Positions 29,791-38,797 of a DNA stretch of 64,000 bases are shown piece by piece. Position numbers and translations under genes: made by a program. Within the stretch, counting starts at the first letter, position 1, and each line of letters starts with the position of its first letter. Source of the stretch: Saprospiraceae bacterium (GTDB lineage Bacteria; Bacteroidota; Bacteroidia; Chitinophagales; Saprospiraceae); contig JADKGD010000002.1 of assembly GCA_016717145.1 (NCBI GenBank), positions 310,001-374,000 of the forward strand, written 5' to 3'. Under the pieces are notes generated by a model. That model did not search any database, was not told where the DNA came from, and saw nothing but the letters and a program-made list of their open reading frames with translations.

Positions 29791-30703
29791 ATGGAATTTA
29801 TAGATTATTATAAAATTTTAGATATACCCAAAACGGCTAACGAAAGTGATATTAAAAAAGCATATCGTAGATTAGCCAGGAAATACCATCCTGACTTAAA
29901 TCCGAATAATAAAGAAGCTGAAAAAAAATTCAAAGAAATTAACGAAGCAAATGAAGTGTTAAGCGATACTGATAAAAGAAAAAAATATGATAAGTATGGT
30001 AAAGATTGGCAACACGCCGATGAAATAGAAAAAATGAATAGCAGCAGATCTCAATCTTACAGAGAACAGGGGTCACCATTTAAGGGGGGAAGAACTAACT
30101 ATAACACATCAGACGATTTTTCAGAGTTTTTTGGATCAATGTTTGGCGATGAATCCAGAAGTAGTTATAAACAAACAAAATTTAGAGGTCAGGATATAAA
30201 TGCTGAATTACATCTTAAACTTGAAGATGTTTATACCTCAAAAAAACAAACGCTGACAATCAATGGGAAAAACATTCGGTTGACTATTCCGGCGGGTATA
30301 GAAAATGATCAAACGATAAAAATTTCAGGCCACGGCACCCCAGGCGTTAATGGTGGCCCAAACGGAGACCTCTATATAACATTTGCCATTGAAAACAACA
30401 CTAAATTTAAAAGAGAAGGTAGTAACTTATTTGTAAATATAGACTTAGATCTTTATTACTGCATTATTGGGAGGAGACATTGTAGTAGACACTTTTGACG
30501 GGAAAGTCAAACTTCATGTAGCACCCGAAACACAAACAGGAACCAAAGTAAAATTAAAAGGTAAAGGTTTTTCGGTTTACAAAAAGGAAAATGAGTTTGG
30601 GGATCTATATGTCACATATATGGTTAAATTACCGACTAAACTCTCAGAAAAAGAAATAGAAATATTCAACCAATTAAGAAAAATGAGAAACAATGGTAAA
30701 TAA
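29791..30703 (+). pseudogene. cbpA: DnaJ-family co-chaperone CbpA, one-base frameshift
   Basis: The first frame (29791-30498) gives an N-terminal J domain with HPD in YHPDLNP (about residue 32), a G/F-like linker and the first C-terminal beta domain ([13 protein letters not shown], [17 protein letters not shown]). The second C-terminal domain ([20 protein letters not shown]) continues in the next frame to 30703. Removing one T at 30456-30457 joins them as [13 protein letters not shown], the expected sequence, for a protein of about 303 residues. The break is one extra base, either a sequencing error or a recent mutation. CbpA assists DnaK. It overlaps cbpM by 11 bases. Confidence 0.8.
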
Positions 30704-30989
30704 CAATTTTGTTCTGGCAGAAAAATTCTGTACACACCATGATATTGAAATATCATTTATTAATTCTTTGGGAGAATATGGACTAGTTGATGTAATTGCC
30801 TTTGAAAACAGTTTATATCTAGCAAATGATTCACTACATAATATAGAAAAAATGATGCGCCTTCATTTTGATCTTGGTGTAAATATTGAAGGTATTGAGG
30901 TTATTGAAAACCTCTTACAACAAATACAGACATTGCATCACGAATTGAAAGCCGCCAACAATAAATTGAAATTATTTGATAACGATTAG
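30693..30989 (+). CDS. cbpM: chaperone modulator CbpM
   Basis: 98 residues, MerR-like fold, typical of CbpM (YccV-type) proteins that bind the J domain of CbpA and restrain it. The start overlaps the end of cbpA, which identifies it. The C-terminal part (LLQQIQTLHHELKAANNKLK) looks like a coiled coil. Confidence 0.8.
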   Translation: MVNNNFVLAEKFCTHHDIEISFINSLGEYGLVDVIAFENSLYLANDSLHNIEKMMRLHFDLGVNIEGIEVIENLLQQIQTLHHELKAANNKLKLFDND

Positions 30990-31071
30990 AACATAAAACG
31001 TAAAGGAATGAAGTTATTTTGTTCTTTTTCCCTATGTAACATTAGTCACTGATTACATTCAAATTTTATTA

Positions 31072-31079
31072 TACTTTTG
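31072..31079 (+). promoter_or_regulatory. Bacteroidota -7 promoter element for the MBL/rhodanese gene
   Basis: TACTTTTG matches TAnnTTTG, 27 bases before the ATG at 31107. Confidence 0.55.
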
Positions 31080-31106
31080 TACTTTGATTTTTAAAGGACA
31101 TAAATT

Positions 31107-32525
31107 ATGCAAATAGAACAAATATATACAGGATGTCTTGCGCAAGGCGCATATTATATCACTTCAGATGGAGAAGCGGCCATAATAGACCCACTTAGGG
31201 AGACGCAACCATACATGGATCGGTTAAGCAGAGATAAGGTGCGGTTAAAATATATTTTCGAGACACATTTTCATGCTGATTTTGTCAGTGGGCACGTGGA
31301 TCTTAGTAAAAAAACACAAGCCCCTATAGTTTATGGGCCACAGGCAACATGTAAATTTGACTGTATTTCAGCCAAGGATAACGAAATCTTTGCCATTGGA
31401 AAAGTGAAAATAAAAGTCATACATACTCCCGGGCATACATTAGAAAGCACTTGTTTTTTGTTGATAGACGAGGGCGGAAAAGAATGTGCTTTATTTAGTG
31501 GAGACACTTTATTCATTGGGGATGTTGGCAGACCGGATTTGGCACAAAAAGCAGCTTCCATGACTCAGGACCAGTTAGCTGGAATGTTATATCATTCTTT
31601 AAGAGATAAAGTAATGACTTTGCCTGACGATATCGTTGTCTATCCCGCACATGGGGCTGGTAGTGCATGCGGTAAAAACATGAGTAAGGAAACTACATCA
31701 ACGATTGGTGTTCAAAAAGCGTCAAATTATGCTTTGAGGGCGAATATGACAGAAGCTGAATTTATAAAAGAAGTGACGGAAGGTTTATTGCCGCCGCCAT
31801 CTTATTTTGGAATGAATGTATTTATGAATAAAAACGGTTATGAGAGTTTTGAAACTGTGTTTAATCATGGTATGAAGGCATTAAAAGTTGAAGAGTTTGA
31901 AGTCTTGGCCGAAGAAACAGACGCACTAATTCTTGACACAAGAAACAATTCTGATTTTTATAAAGGGTTTATACCACAATCAATTAATATTGGTATCGAA
32001 GGGGATTTTGCGCCTTGGGTTGGTGCATTAGTAGGTAATGTAAAACAGAACATTATGCTGGTAACTGAAGAAGGAAAAGAAGAGGAAACGGTGACGAGGT
32101 TAACACGTGTCGGTTTTGATAATATAGTTGGCCATTTGAAAGGCGGGTTTAAATCCTGGAAAAATGCAGGCAAGGAAGTAGACACAATAAACAGGATCTC
32201 GGCAAAAAAATTTGCCGGGGAAGTCAACATTGGTAAAAGTAAAGTGATTGATATACGAAGGGTAAGTGAATATAGTGCCGAACATGTTGCAGAATCATAT
32301 AATCGACCTTTGATAGAAATAAATGAATGGATAAAAGAAATTATCCCTGAGGAACATTTTTATTTACATTGCGCAGGCGGGTATAGAAGCATGATTGCCG
32401 CCAGTATTTTACAAGCACGTGGATATAGAAATTTTTCAGAGATTGAAGGCGGCTTTAAAGACATCTCCGCGACGGCCACCCCCAAAACAGATTTTGTTTG
32501 CCAAAGTAAATTGTCGACGACCTAA
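31107..32525 (+). CDS. MBL-fold hydrolase with two rhodanese domains (persulfide dioxygenase-like)
   Basis: 472 residues. The N-terminal metallo-beta-lactamase domain has HFHAD at residues 54-58, the HTPGHT motif and GDTLFIGDVGRPDL, as in ETHE1/Blh persulfide dioxygenases that oxidise glutathione or other persulfides to sulfite. Two rhodanese domains follow. The first (about 265-355) has no cysteine at the active loop position (IMLVTEEG). The second (about 370-460) keeps it in YLHCAGGYRSM. The first gene of the sulfur island, with its own promoter. Confidence 0.9.
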   Translation: MQIEQIYTGCLAQGAYYITSDGEAAIIDPLRETQPYMDRLSRDKVRLKYIFETHFHADFVSGHVDLSKKTQAPIVYGPQATCKFDCISAKDNEIFAIGKVKIKVIHTPGHTLESTCFLLIDEGGKECALFSGDTLFIGDVGRPDLAQKAASMTQDQLAGMLYHSLRDKVMTLPDDIVVYPAHGAGSACGKNMSKETTSTIGVQKASNYALRANMTEAEFIKEVTEGLLPPPSYFGMNVFMNKNGYESFETVFNHGMKALKVEEFEVLAEETDALILDTRNNSDFYKGFIPQSINIGIEGDFAPWVGALVGNVKQNIMLVTEEGKEEETVTRLTRVGFDNIVGHLKGGFKSWKNAGKEVDTINRISAKKFAGEVNIGKSKVIDIRRVSEYSAEHVAESYNRPLIEINEWIKEIIPEEHFYLHCAGGYRSMIAASILQARGYRNFSEIEGGFKDISATATPKTDFVCQSKLSTT

Positions 32526-32662
32526 TGATTATTTGATAAATTATTAACGAAAGTTAATTTTTTTAGAATAAGGATATAGTAAAGTTACAATGGAAGTACT
32601 GAGATAGTAAAACTAATTTATTAAATAATTAGCTTCTGGTTTTAATGACAAAATTTTAGATT

Positions 32663-33472
32663 GTGGAAACTAGTGTTCAGCGATTAGATCAAGATTATTG
32701 GAATGGAAAATATAAAGCCAGTGCAACGGGGTGGGACTTGGGTATGGTTTCACCGATCTTAAAATCATATTTTGATTCAATTGACAATAAACAATTAAAA
32801 ATTCTAATACCAGGGTGCGGCAATGCACATGAAGCCGATTATTTATTGAAGAACGGCTTTACAAACGTTACCATAATTGATATAGCACCGACTTTGGTTG
32901 ACAAGCTAAAAATCAAACATGGGCAAAATCCCGACATTAACATCATTCAGGGTGATTTTTTTGAGCATAGTGGGCATTATGATTTAATTATCGAGCAAAC
33001 ATTTTTTTGTGCCTTACCGACAAATATGCGTCAAAAATACGTTTTAAAAATGCATGAGCTTTTGGTTGACAAAGGCTTGCTGGTAGGTTTGCTTTTTGAT
33101 AGAATTTTTGATTCGGGTCCACCATTTGGCGGCAGTAAAAAAGAATATGAATCAATTTTTAGAGGTGCATTTACTTTAAACCATTTTTCTAAATGTAAAG
33201 CATCTGTTAGCCCAAGGTCAGGATCGGAACTATTTATAGAATTAGAAAAGAAACGCGACGTCGTTTTGGCAATTTATCAAACAAGTGCCTTTTCTGACTT
33301 AAAACACGCAAAAACGATTAAGCAATGTATTATTTCTCTGGATGGTGTAATTAATGTAAGTTTGTCTTCAGATTTAATGAAAATATTGGTGGTGTGTGAA
33401 GAGAGATTTCCGTTGAATATGTTGCAAAATATTGTTGATAACAAACTAAAATTCAAAATAGAAGAAATATAA
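32663..33472 (+). CDS. TPMT-family SAM-dependent methyltransferase with C-terminal HMA-like extension
   Basis: 269 residues from a GTG start. The N-terminal 190 residues match thiopurine S-methyltransferase-type enzymes: YWNGKYKASATGWDLG, the SAM-binding IPGCGNAHEADYLLKNGF and LIIEQTFFCALP. Such enzymes can methylate thiols or sulfide. The last 60 residues (HAKTIKQCIISLDGVINVSL, then KILVVCEERFPLNMLQNIVD) resemble a ferredoxin-like heavy-metal-associated fold but lack CxxC. Next come two YeeE-type genes with gaps of 12 bases each, so this is probably the first gene of a four-gene operon. Confidence 0.75.
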   Translation: METSVQRLDQDYWNGKYKASATGWDLGMVSPILKSYFDSIDNKQLKILIPGCGNAHEADYLLKNGFTNVTIIDIAPTLVDKLKIKHGQNPDINIIQGDFFEHSGHYDLIIEQTFFCALPTNMRQKYVLKMHELLVDKGLLVGLLFDRIFDSGPPFGGSKKEYESIFRGAFTLNHFSKCKASVSPRSGSELFIELEKKRDVVLAIYQTSAFSDLKHAKTIKQCIISLDGVINVSLSSDLMKILVVCEERFPLNMLQNIVDNKLKFKIEEI

Positions 33473-33484
33473 AACAACTCTAAT

Positions 33485-34054
33485 ATGCACTTTATAGAAT
33501 TAATTAAACAACCATGGCCTTGGTACGTCTCAGGACCATTAATAGGTTTAACCGTTCCAACACTTTTGATTCTTGGGAATAAAACTTTTGGCATCAGTTC
33601 GTCATTCCGACATATTTGTGCGGCATGTTTTCCGGCTAATATTTCTTTTTTTAAATATGAGTGGAAAAAAGAAACGTGGAACCTACTTTTTGTATTGGGT
33701 GTTTTTTTTGGAGGTATGTTAGCAACCCTTTTGATTAAAGACCCACAACCGGTTCAAATACATGCTAATTTAACGGCCGAATTGGCAGGGTACGGGATTA
33801 CAGATATAAATGGTTTATTGCCGGCACAACTGTTTTCGTGGTCTGGTTTATTGAGTTTGCGCGGGTTTTTGATGATAGTTGTCGGTGGTTTTTTAATAGG
33901 TTTTGGTACGAGGTATGCGGGAGGTTGTACTAGCGGTCATGCTATAATGGGTTTATCTACATTACAGTGGCCATCACTTATTGCCACCTGTTGCTTTATG
34001 TTCGGAGGGATTATTACGGCAAATTTTATTTTACCATACATTTTATCACTTTAA
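33485..34054 (+). CDS. YeeE/YedE-family sulfur transporter, first half
   Basis: 189 residues with about four membrane helices. The motif GTRYAGGCTSGHAIMGLSTL with the conserved cysteine is the signature of YeeE/YedE (TsuA-type) proteins that import thiosulfate. The next gene encodes a partner half with a second cysteine motif, so the two probably form one transporter. A second cysteine pair-like element (RHICAACFPANI) lies near residue 40. Confidence 0.88.
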   Translation: MHFIELIKQPWPWYVSGPLIGLTVPTLLILGNKTFGISSSFRHICAACFPANISFFKYEWKKETWNLLFVLGVFFGGMLATLLIKDPQPVQIHANLTAELAGYGITDINGLLPAQLFSWSGLLSLRGFLMIVVGGFLIGFGTRYAGGCTSGHAIMGLSTLQWPSLIATCCFMFGGIITANFILPYILSL

Positions 34055-34066
34055 CCACGACCAAAA

Positions 34067-34555
34067 ATGAACGATAATAAAGATCTGGAACAACGCGAAC
34101 TTGATGCAATTTGTGTCAATGAAAGTAATCTCCAGCATAAATGGTACCATGATATCAAATATATATTAGTAGGTATTCTGTTTGGAATTATTTTTGTTAA
34201 AGGTGAAATTATAAATTGGTTCCGAATTCAGGAAATGTTTCGTTTTCAATCATTTCATATGTATGGTGTAATTGGGAGCGCGGTAATATTTGGTATGATT
34301 TCAGTTTTGTTAATAAAAAAATTTAACATAAAAACGATTTATGGCGAAAAGATCGTTTTTCATCCTAAGACATTTAATAAAGGACAGATTTACGGAGGCT
34401 TAATGTTTGGTATTGGGTGGGCTATTACCGGAGCCTGTCCGGGACCGTTGTATGCACAGATAGGTACTGGAGCATCGGTAGTTTTGGTTACCCTTTTGAG
34501 TGGTATCTTTGGCACTTGGATTTATGGTTATTACCGCGAAAAAATGCCGCATTGA
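34067..34555 (+). CDS. YeeE/YedE-family sulfur transporter, second half (DUF6691-like)
   Basis: 162 residues, about four membrane helices. GWAITGACPGPLYAQIGTGA is the family's second cysteine motif. Gap of 12 bases from the first half and 21 bases to the cytochrome gene. The pair would bring thiosulfate or a related sulfur species across the inner membrane. Confidence 0.88.
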   Translation: MNDNKDLEQRELDAICVNESNLQHKWYHDIKYILVGILFGIIFVKGEIINWFRIQEMFRFQSFHMYGVIGSAVIFGMISVLLIKKFNIKTIYGEKIVFHPKTFNKGQIYGGLMFGIGWAITGACPGPLYAQIGTGASVVLVTLLSGIFGTWIYGYYREKMPH

Positions 34556-34576
34556 TTAATCAGAATATGTTAATTG

Positions 34577-35626
34577 ATGTCTGATCCCCACAAGAGCAGT
34601 CTTAATACCTTTGTGTTACATATCCGATCGATTATGTTGGTTGTTTTTATACTAACCGTGGTTTTGGTTTTTTTAATATTTCAAATATTTAATACTTCTG
34701 ACTCCTTAATTCCTTCGTTTAATAATAAAAGAGCGGTTTCTGAAAATGTAAAAAGGAAATTTGATAAAAAAAGTACGGACTATTGGCAAGCACCCGAATT
34801 GACCGAAATAAGTGGCTCAGCGATTGAACAACAAATAATATATGGTAAAGACCTCATCGCTCATACAGCAAAATATTTGGGCCCAAAAGGTAGTGTTGCG
34901 CAGATCACCAACGGAATGAATTGTCAAAATTGTCATCTGGATGCAGGAACCAAAATATATGGCAATAATTATGGCTCTGTGGCTTCGACATTTCCTAAAT
35001 TGAGAGCCAGAAGCGGATCCATTGAAAATGTGTACAAGCGTGTCAATGATTGTATAGAACGTAGCTTAAATGGCCAGCCACTAGATACGTTGTCGTCAGA
35101 AATGCAGGCGATAAAAGCATATTTTTTATTTCTTGGTAGAAATGTCGAAAAAGGTACTCAGGTAAGAGGTTCCGGCCTAAAAGATTTACCATTTTTAGAT
35201 CGGGCAGCCAGCCCTGAAAATGGTAAAAAGACATATATGACAAAATGTGCTAATTGCCATCAAAAAAGCGGTGATGGATTGCTCAATGGAGATCATACTG
35301 AATTTGTATATCCACCACTTTGGGGGCCTTCCTCATTTTCTGCTCAGGCAGGATTATATAGAATAAGTAATATGGCCAAATATATAAAATATAATATGCC
35401 TTTGGGGACAACACACAACGCTCCACAATTGTCCGATGAGGAATCCTGGGACTTATCGGCATTTATTAATACTCAGCCACGTCCTTTTAAAAACATGCCA
35501 AATGATTGGCCAGATGTTTCTAAAAAACCATTTGACCATCCTTTTGGTCAATTTAATGACGAATTTTCGGAATCACAGCATAAATTTGGACCCTTTAAAC
35601 CAATAATAGAAGCACACAAAAAATAA
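34577..35626 (+). CDS. TsdA-like dihaem cytochrome c (probable thiosulfate dehydrogenase)
   Basis: 349 residues from ATG 34577 (a TTG just before it is in frame). An N-terminal membrane anchor is followed by two c-type haem sites, CQNCH near residue 115 and CANCH near 218. NDCIERSLNG near 154 carries a cysteine where TsdA has the axial Cys ligand of haem 1. The C-terminal segment (FINTQPRPFKNMPNDWPD, then FGQFNDEFSESQHKFGPF) is a TsdA hallmark. TsdA converts thiosulfate to tetrathionate, or the reverse. Fourth gene of the operon. Catalytic direction is not decidable from sequence. Confidence 0.8.
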   Translation: MSDPHKSSLNTFVLHIRSIMLVVFILTVVLVFLIFQIFNTSDSLIPSFNNKRAVSENVKRKFDKKSTDYWQAPELTEISGSAIEQQIIYGKDLIAHTAKYLGPKGSVAQITNGMNCQNCHLDAGTKIYGNNYGSVASTFPKLRARSGSIENVYKRVNDCIERSLNGQPLDTLSSEMQAIKAYFLFLGRNVEKGTQVRGSGLKDLPFLDRAASPENGKKTYMTKCANCHQKSGDGLLNGDHTEFVYPPLWGPSSFSAQAGLYRISNMAKYIKYNMPLGTTHNAPQLSDEESWDLSAFINTQPRPFKNMPNDWPDVSKKPFDHPFGQFNDEFSESQHKFGPFKPIIEAHKK

Positions 35627-35679
35627 CAAAGTTAAAATAGTAATAAAACTATATTTCTCTTTTTCGGAGTTAATGAAAA

Positions 35680-35796
35680 TTGGAGATCCAAGATATAGCA
35701 TGGATACTTGCAGAAGTATTTTTTAGGTTAATTGTTATATTGCATTCTTTATTATTGATTGTGGGTTTTATGGTTGTATTAACGGTATTTCTTTAG
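35680..35796 (+). CDS. possible 38-residue membrane peptide
   Basis: A TTG-started frame (MEIQDIAWILAEVFFRLIVI onward) is almost entirely hydrophobic and ends at TAG 35794-35796. GGAG lies about 10 bases before the TTG. Stop codons just upstream in the frame rule out an ATG start. It lies between the TsdA-like and DsrE-like genes. Homology unknown; it may be chance. Confidence 0.25.
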   Translation: MEIQDIAWILAEVFFRLIVILHSLLLIVGFMVVLTVFL

Positions 35797-35848
35797 AAAA
35801 TAAAATTATTTAAATTCCGAATAAATTAATGTATTAAATTAAAAGAAA

Positions 35849-36280
35849 ATGAAACATTTATTTATAATTATCCTGACATTTTTTGTTCAATCAACTATTG
35901 TTGCGCAGATTAAAACAGAAAAAGGAAAATCACATAACCACAAAATTGTCTTCCAAATGGTCTCAAAAGATACTGCAGATCATGCAGCATTAATCAGGCA
36001 AATAAAAAATATTCTAAATTTAGAACCACATTGTAAAGTTGAAGTGGTATGTCATGGACCGGGAATAAATATTCTAATGAAAGAAAAAACCACAGTTTTA
36101 TTAAAAATAATCGAACTTTCATTGAACAAAGTGGATTTTGTAGCCTGTGAATTTACAATGTCTCAAAAAAACATTGTCAGAACAGATTTAATTGACGTAT
36201 GTAGAACGGTACCGGGAGGAATTTTGGAAATCGTTTACAAACAGGAAAAAGGTTGGAGCTATATAAAATCCGGGTATTAA
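35849..36280 (+). CDS. exported DsrE-family protein
   Basis: 143 residues. A signal peptide (MKHLFIIILTFFVQSTIVA) precedes a DsrE/DsrF/YchN-like domain (KIVFQMVSKDTADHAALIRQ, then VEVVCHGPGINILM and FVACEFTMSQKNI). The cysteine in FVACEFTM is at the position of the sulfur-carrying cysteine of the family. DsrE proteins relay persulfide sulfur; a signal peptide places this one in the periplasm. It belongs to the sulfur island by position. Confidence 0.8.
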   Translation: MKHLFIIILTFFVQSTIVAQIKTEKGKSHNHKIVFQMVSKDTADHAALIRQIKNILNLEPHCKVEVVCHGPGINILMKEKTTVLLKIIELSLNKVDFVACEFTMSQKNIVRTDLIDVCRTVPGGILEIVYKQEKGWSYIKSGY

Positions 36281-36349
36281 TTATTATAAAAGAATACAGA
36301 CAAATTAGAAAGTTTCATTATATAAAAAAGGTCCGCAAATTACATTCAT

Positions 36350-37771
36350 ATGAATAATTTTTTAATCATACTTGCTATAATTTTTAGCATCGGGTGTATT
36401 AAATCCCAACATCAGGATATTGGGGAAAAACCAAAATTATGGCTTTCAGAAAACAATCCAAAAACAGATTCAAGCACTATGATGTCGGCTTTTAAGGCAG
36501 GGAAGGTGCAGGGACATTTTAGGTATTTTTATTCCAGGACGAATAACGCAAATAACTTGACAGATTATTTTGCGAATGCTTTCGGAGGTGGTTTGAGATT
36601 TGAGTCAGCGGGGTATCATGGGTTTCGCTTTTGTGTAAGTGGGTTTTTTATTTTTAATTTAGCGTCTTCAAATTTGGCATATATAGACCCTGAATCCGGG
36701 CTAGCCAATAGATATGAAATTGGATTATTTGATGTTTCAGATCCGGATAATAAAGCTGAAATAAACCGTATTGAAGAATTATATCTAAAATATCAATATT
36801 TAAATACCACGGTTACAGTTGGCAGACAATTGATAAACACATCATTTATAAATCTTCAGGACGGGCGGATGAGGCCTACTGCCGTCGAAGCTTTGTTAAT
36901 AGAATCCAAGATAAAAAATAAATATAATCTACAAATTGGATGGTTGTATAATATAGCACCGAGAGGTACAAGGCAATGGTATGGTGTGGCAGAGTCGTTT
37001 GGTATATTTCCAATGGGTGTCCAAGAGTCAGGAATGAAATCTGATTACAAGAATAATACCAGAACAAAAGGTATTATGTTGTCGGATATTATGGCACAAT
37101 TTTCAAAAAATTTTAGTATTCAGCTCTCAAACATTTGGGTTGAAAACGTCTTCAATTCAGCTTTGATCCAGTTGGATTTCAATAAAAAGGCTTTTAGAAA
37201 CGGCAAATATATATTATCTTTTCAGGTGATCAAACAAAACGTAGTTGGTTCAGGAGGCAATGAAGACCCCTCAAAGGCATTTGTTCTTAAAGATTGGTCT
37301 TCGATGGCATATGGTGCAAAGGTGGGATGGAAAAATAGTCGATGGGACTTTTCAGTTAATTATAACCGAATAACAAAAGAAGGCAGATATCTAATACCCA
37401 GGGAGTGGGGCAGGGATCCTTTTTTTACTTTCATGCCAAGAGAACGCAATGAAGGATACGGTGATGTTCACGCCTATGTTTTAAAAACAATGCTTAACAT
37501 ACCTAAAACAAAAATAACGCTACAAACTGCATTTGGCATGTATAGACTACCGGATGTTAAGGATTATCGATTAAATAAATATGGAATGCCATCATATAAT
37601 CAATTAAATATAGATGTCAGGTATCAATTTGGGGGCTGGTTGAAAGGTTGGGAAACACAAGTTCTTTGGGTTAATAAATGGAATCAGGGAAATACTTATA
37701 ATAATCCTAAATTCATTATACATAAAGTCGATATGGATTTATTGAATATTGTACTTAATTTTAAATTTTAA
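36350..37771 (+). CDS. OprD-like outer membrane porin
   Basis: 473 residues. A signal peptide (MNNFLIILAIIFSIGCIKSQ) is followed by alternating beta strands and a C-terminal Phe (DMDLLNIVLNFKF), typical of outer membrane barrels. The internal pattern VTVGRQLINTSFINLQDGRM and the C-terminal VRYQFGGWLKGWE fit the OprD family of substrate-specific porins. Here it could admit a sulfur anion to the periplasm. The Cys near residue 16 could make it a lipoprotein-like signal, but barrel proteins are not normally lipidated. Confidence 0.75.
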   Translation: MNNFLIILAIIFSIGCIKSQHQDIGEKPKLWLSENNPKTDSSTMMSAFKAGKVQGHFRYFYSRTNNANNLTDYFANAFGGGLRFESAGYHGFRFCVSGFFIFNLASSNLAYIDPESGLANRYEIGLFDVSDPDNKAEINRIEELYLKYQYLNTTVTVGRQLINTSFINLQDGRMRPTAVEALLIESKIKNKYNLQIGWLYNIAPRGTRQWYGVAESFGIFPMGVQESGMKSDYKNNTRTKGIMLSDIMAQFSKNFSIQLSNIWVENVFNSALIQLDFNKKAFRNGKYILSFQVIKQNVVGSGGNEDPSKAFVLKDWSSMAYGAKVGWKNSRWDFSVNYNRITKEGRYLIPREWGRDPFFTFMPRERNEGYGDVHAYVLKTMLNIPKTKITLQTAFGMYRLPDVKDYRLNKYGMPSYNQLNIDVRYQFGGWLKGWETQVLWVNKWNQGNTYNNPKFIIHKVDMDLLNIVLNFKF

Positions 37772-37870
37772 TAAGCCAATAATGTATGATGCCGGAATAA
37801 TTAAAATGTCGTTTTGGTGCAAAAACAAATAAAACATTCTACGAAATTATTGATTTTGTATTCTACTCTT

Positions 37871-37878
37871 TAGCTTTG
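37871..37878 (+). promoter_or_regulatory. Bacteroidota -7 promoter element for the AraC-type gene
   Basis: TAGCTTTG matches TAnnTTTG, 17 bases before the ATG at 37896. Confidence 0.5.
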
Positions 37879-37895
37879 ACGTATATTATAGACGA

Positions 37896-38786
37896 ATGTA
37901 CAATGTATTCACAGATGATAGATTAAATACTAACACCCTTCCCCGGATGAGTAGTTTACTTAATTTATCAATATACAGACAATTTTACAGTCCTGTATTA
38001 TTTAGGAGTTTTTCAATAAAATATGTTATTGAAGGATGCGAAAAATATACAGTCAATGATAGACCATATCATCTTACAACTGGTCAATATCTTCTGGCCA
38101 ATCATTTTTCTGAAGGATTTGTGGAAATTGAAAGCAAAAAGCACGTACGGGGTATTTGTATTGATATATCACCAAAGGTGATCTCAGAGGTCGTTGGTAG
38201 TTTTGTTCGTCCGGACACAGCTTATTCTGACTTGTGTCTTGATACATTTTTTAATACAAATAATTTTTTGGAAAATCAGTATGATTCTACAAATACAAAT
38301 CTTGGACAATTATTAAAAAGCATCGAGTACGAAATTTCAAAAAATCCATTTTATGCGCATGAATTTTCTGAAGAATTCTATTATAATCTGGCTGAAAGCA
38401 TTGTTTTGGATCAGCTTCCAAAATATAAAGAACTTCAAAATGTTCCGGCACTAAAACCAGAAACGCGCAAAGAATTGCTAAGACGAGTATCAAAAGGAAA
38501 GTCTTTTATTGATGAGCACTTTAGATCTAACATAGATGTAGCACAAATAGCAAAAGAAGCCCAACTTTCTGAATACCATTTTTTTAGATTATTTAAGGCC
38601 ATATATGGTATCAGCCCTAATCAATATTTAATTCGCAAAAAACTGGATTTTGCTATCATTCAACTAAAATGTGGCGGAAAGTCTGTTACGGACATTTCAA
38701 TTGACTCTGGGTTTTCAGATATTTATGCTTTTAGCAAATGCTTTAAAAAACATCAAGGGGCATCGCCAAGTTTGTTCTTACCGTAA
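37896..38786 (+). CDS. AraC-family transcriptional regulator
   Basis: 296 residues. The C-terminal HTH pair (IDVAQIAKEAQLSEYHFFRL and SVTDISIDSGFSDIYAFSKC, ending HQGASPSLFLP) is typical AraC/XylS. The N-terminal half is an AraC-like cupin sensor (VIEGCEKYTVNDRPYHLTTG). It ends the sulfur island and may control it, by position only. It is convergent with the lipase gene. Confidence 0.9.
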   Translation: MYNVFTDDRLNTNTLPRMSSLLNLSIYRQFYSPVLFRSFSIKYVIEGCEKYTVNDRPYHLTTGQYLLANHFSEGFVEIESKKHVRGICIDISPKVISEVVGSFVRPDTAYSDLCLDTFFNTNNFLENQYDSTNTNLGQLLKSIEYEISKNPFYAHEFSEEFYYNLAESIVLDQLPKYKELQNVPALKPETRKELLRRVSKGKSFIDEHFRSNIDVAQIAKEAQLSEYHFFRLFKAIYGISPNQYLIRKKLDFAIIQLKCGGKSVTDISIDSGFSDIYAFSKCFKKHQGASPSLFLP

Positions 38787-38797
38787 TAATTTAACTT

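Noticed and set aside
31293..31298. CACGTG core as another parS
   Set aside because: Flanks do not match the TGTTNC/GAAACA arms; it lies inside the MBL gene.
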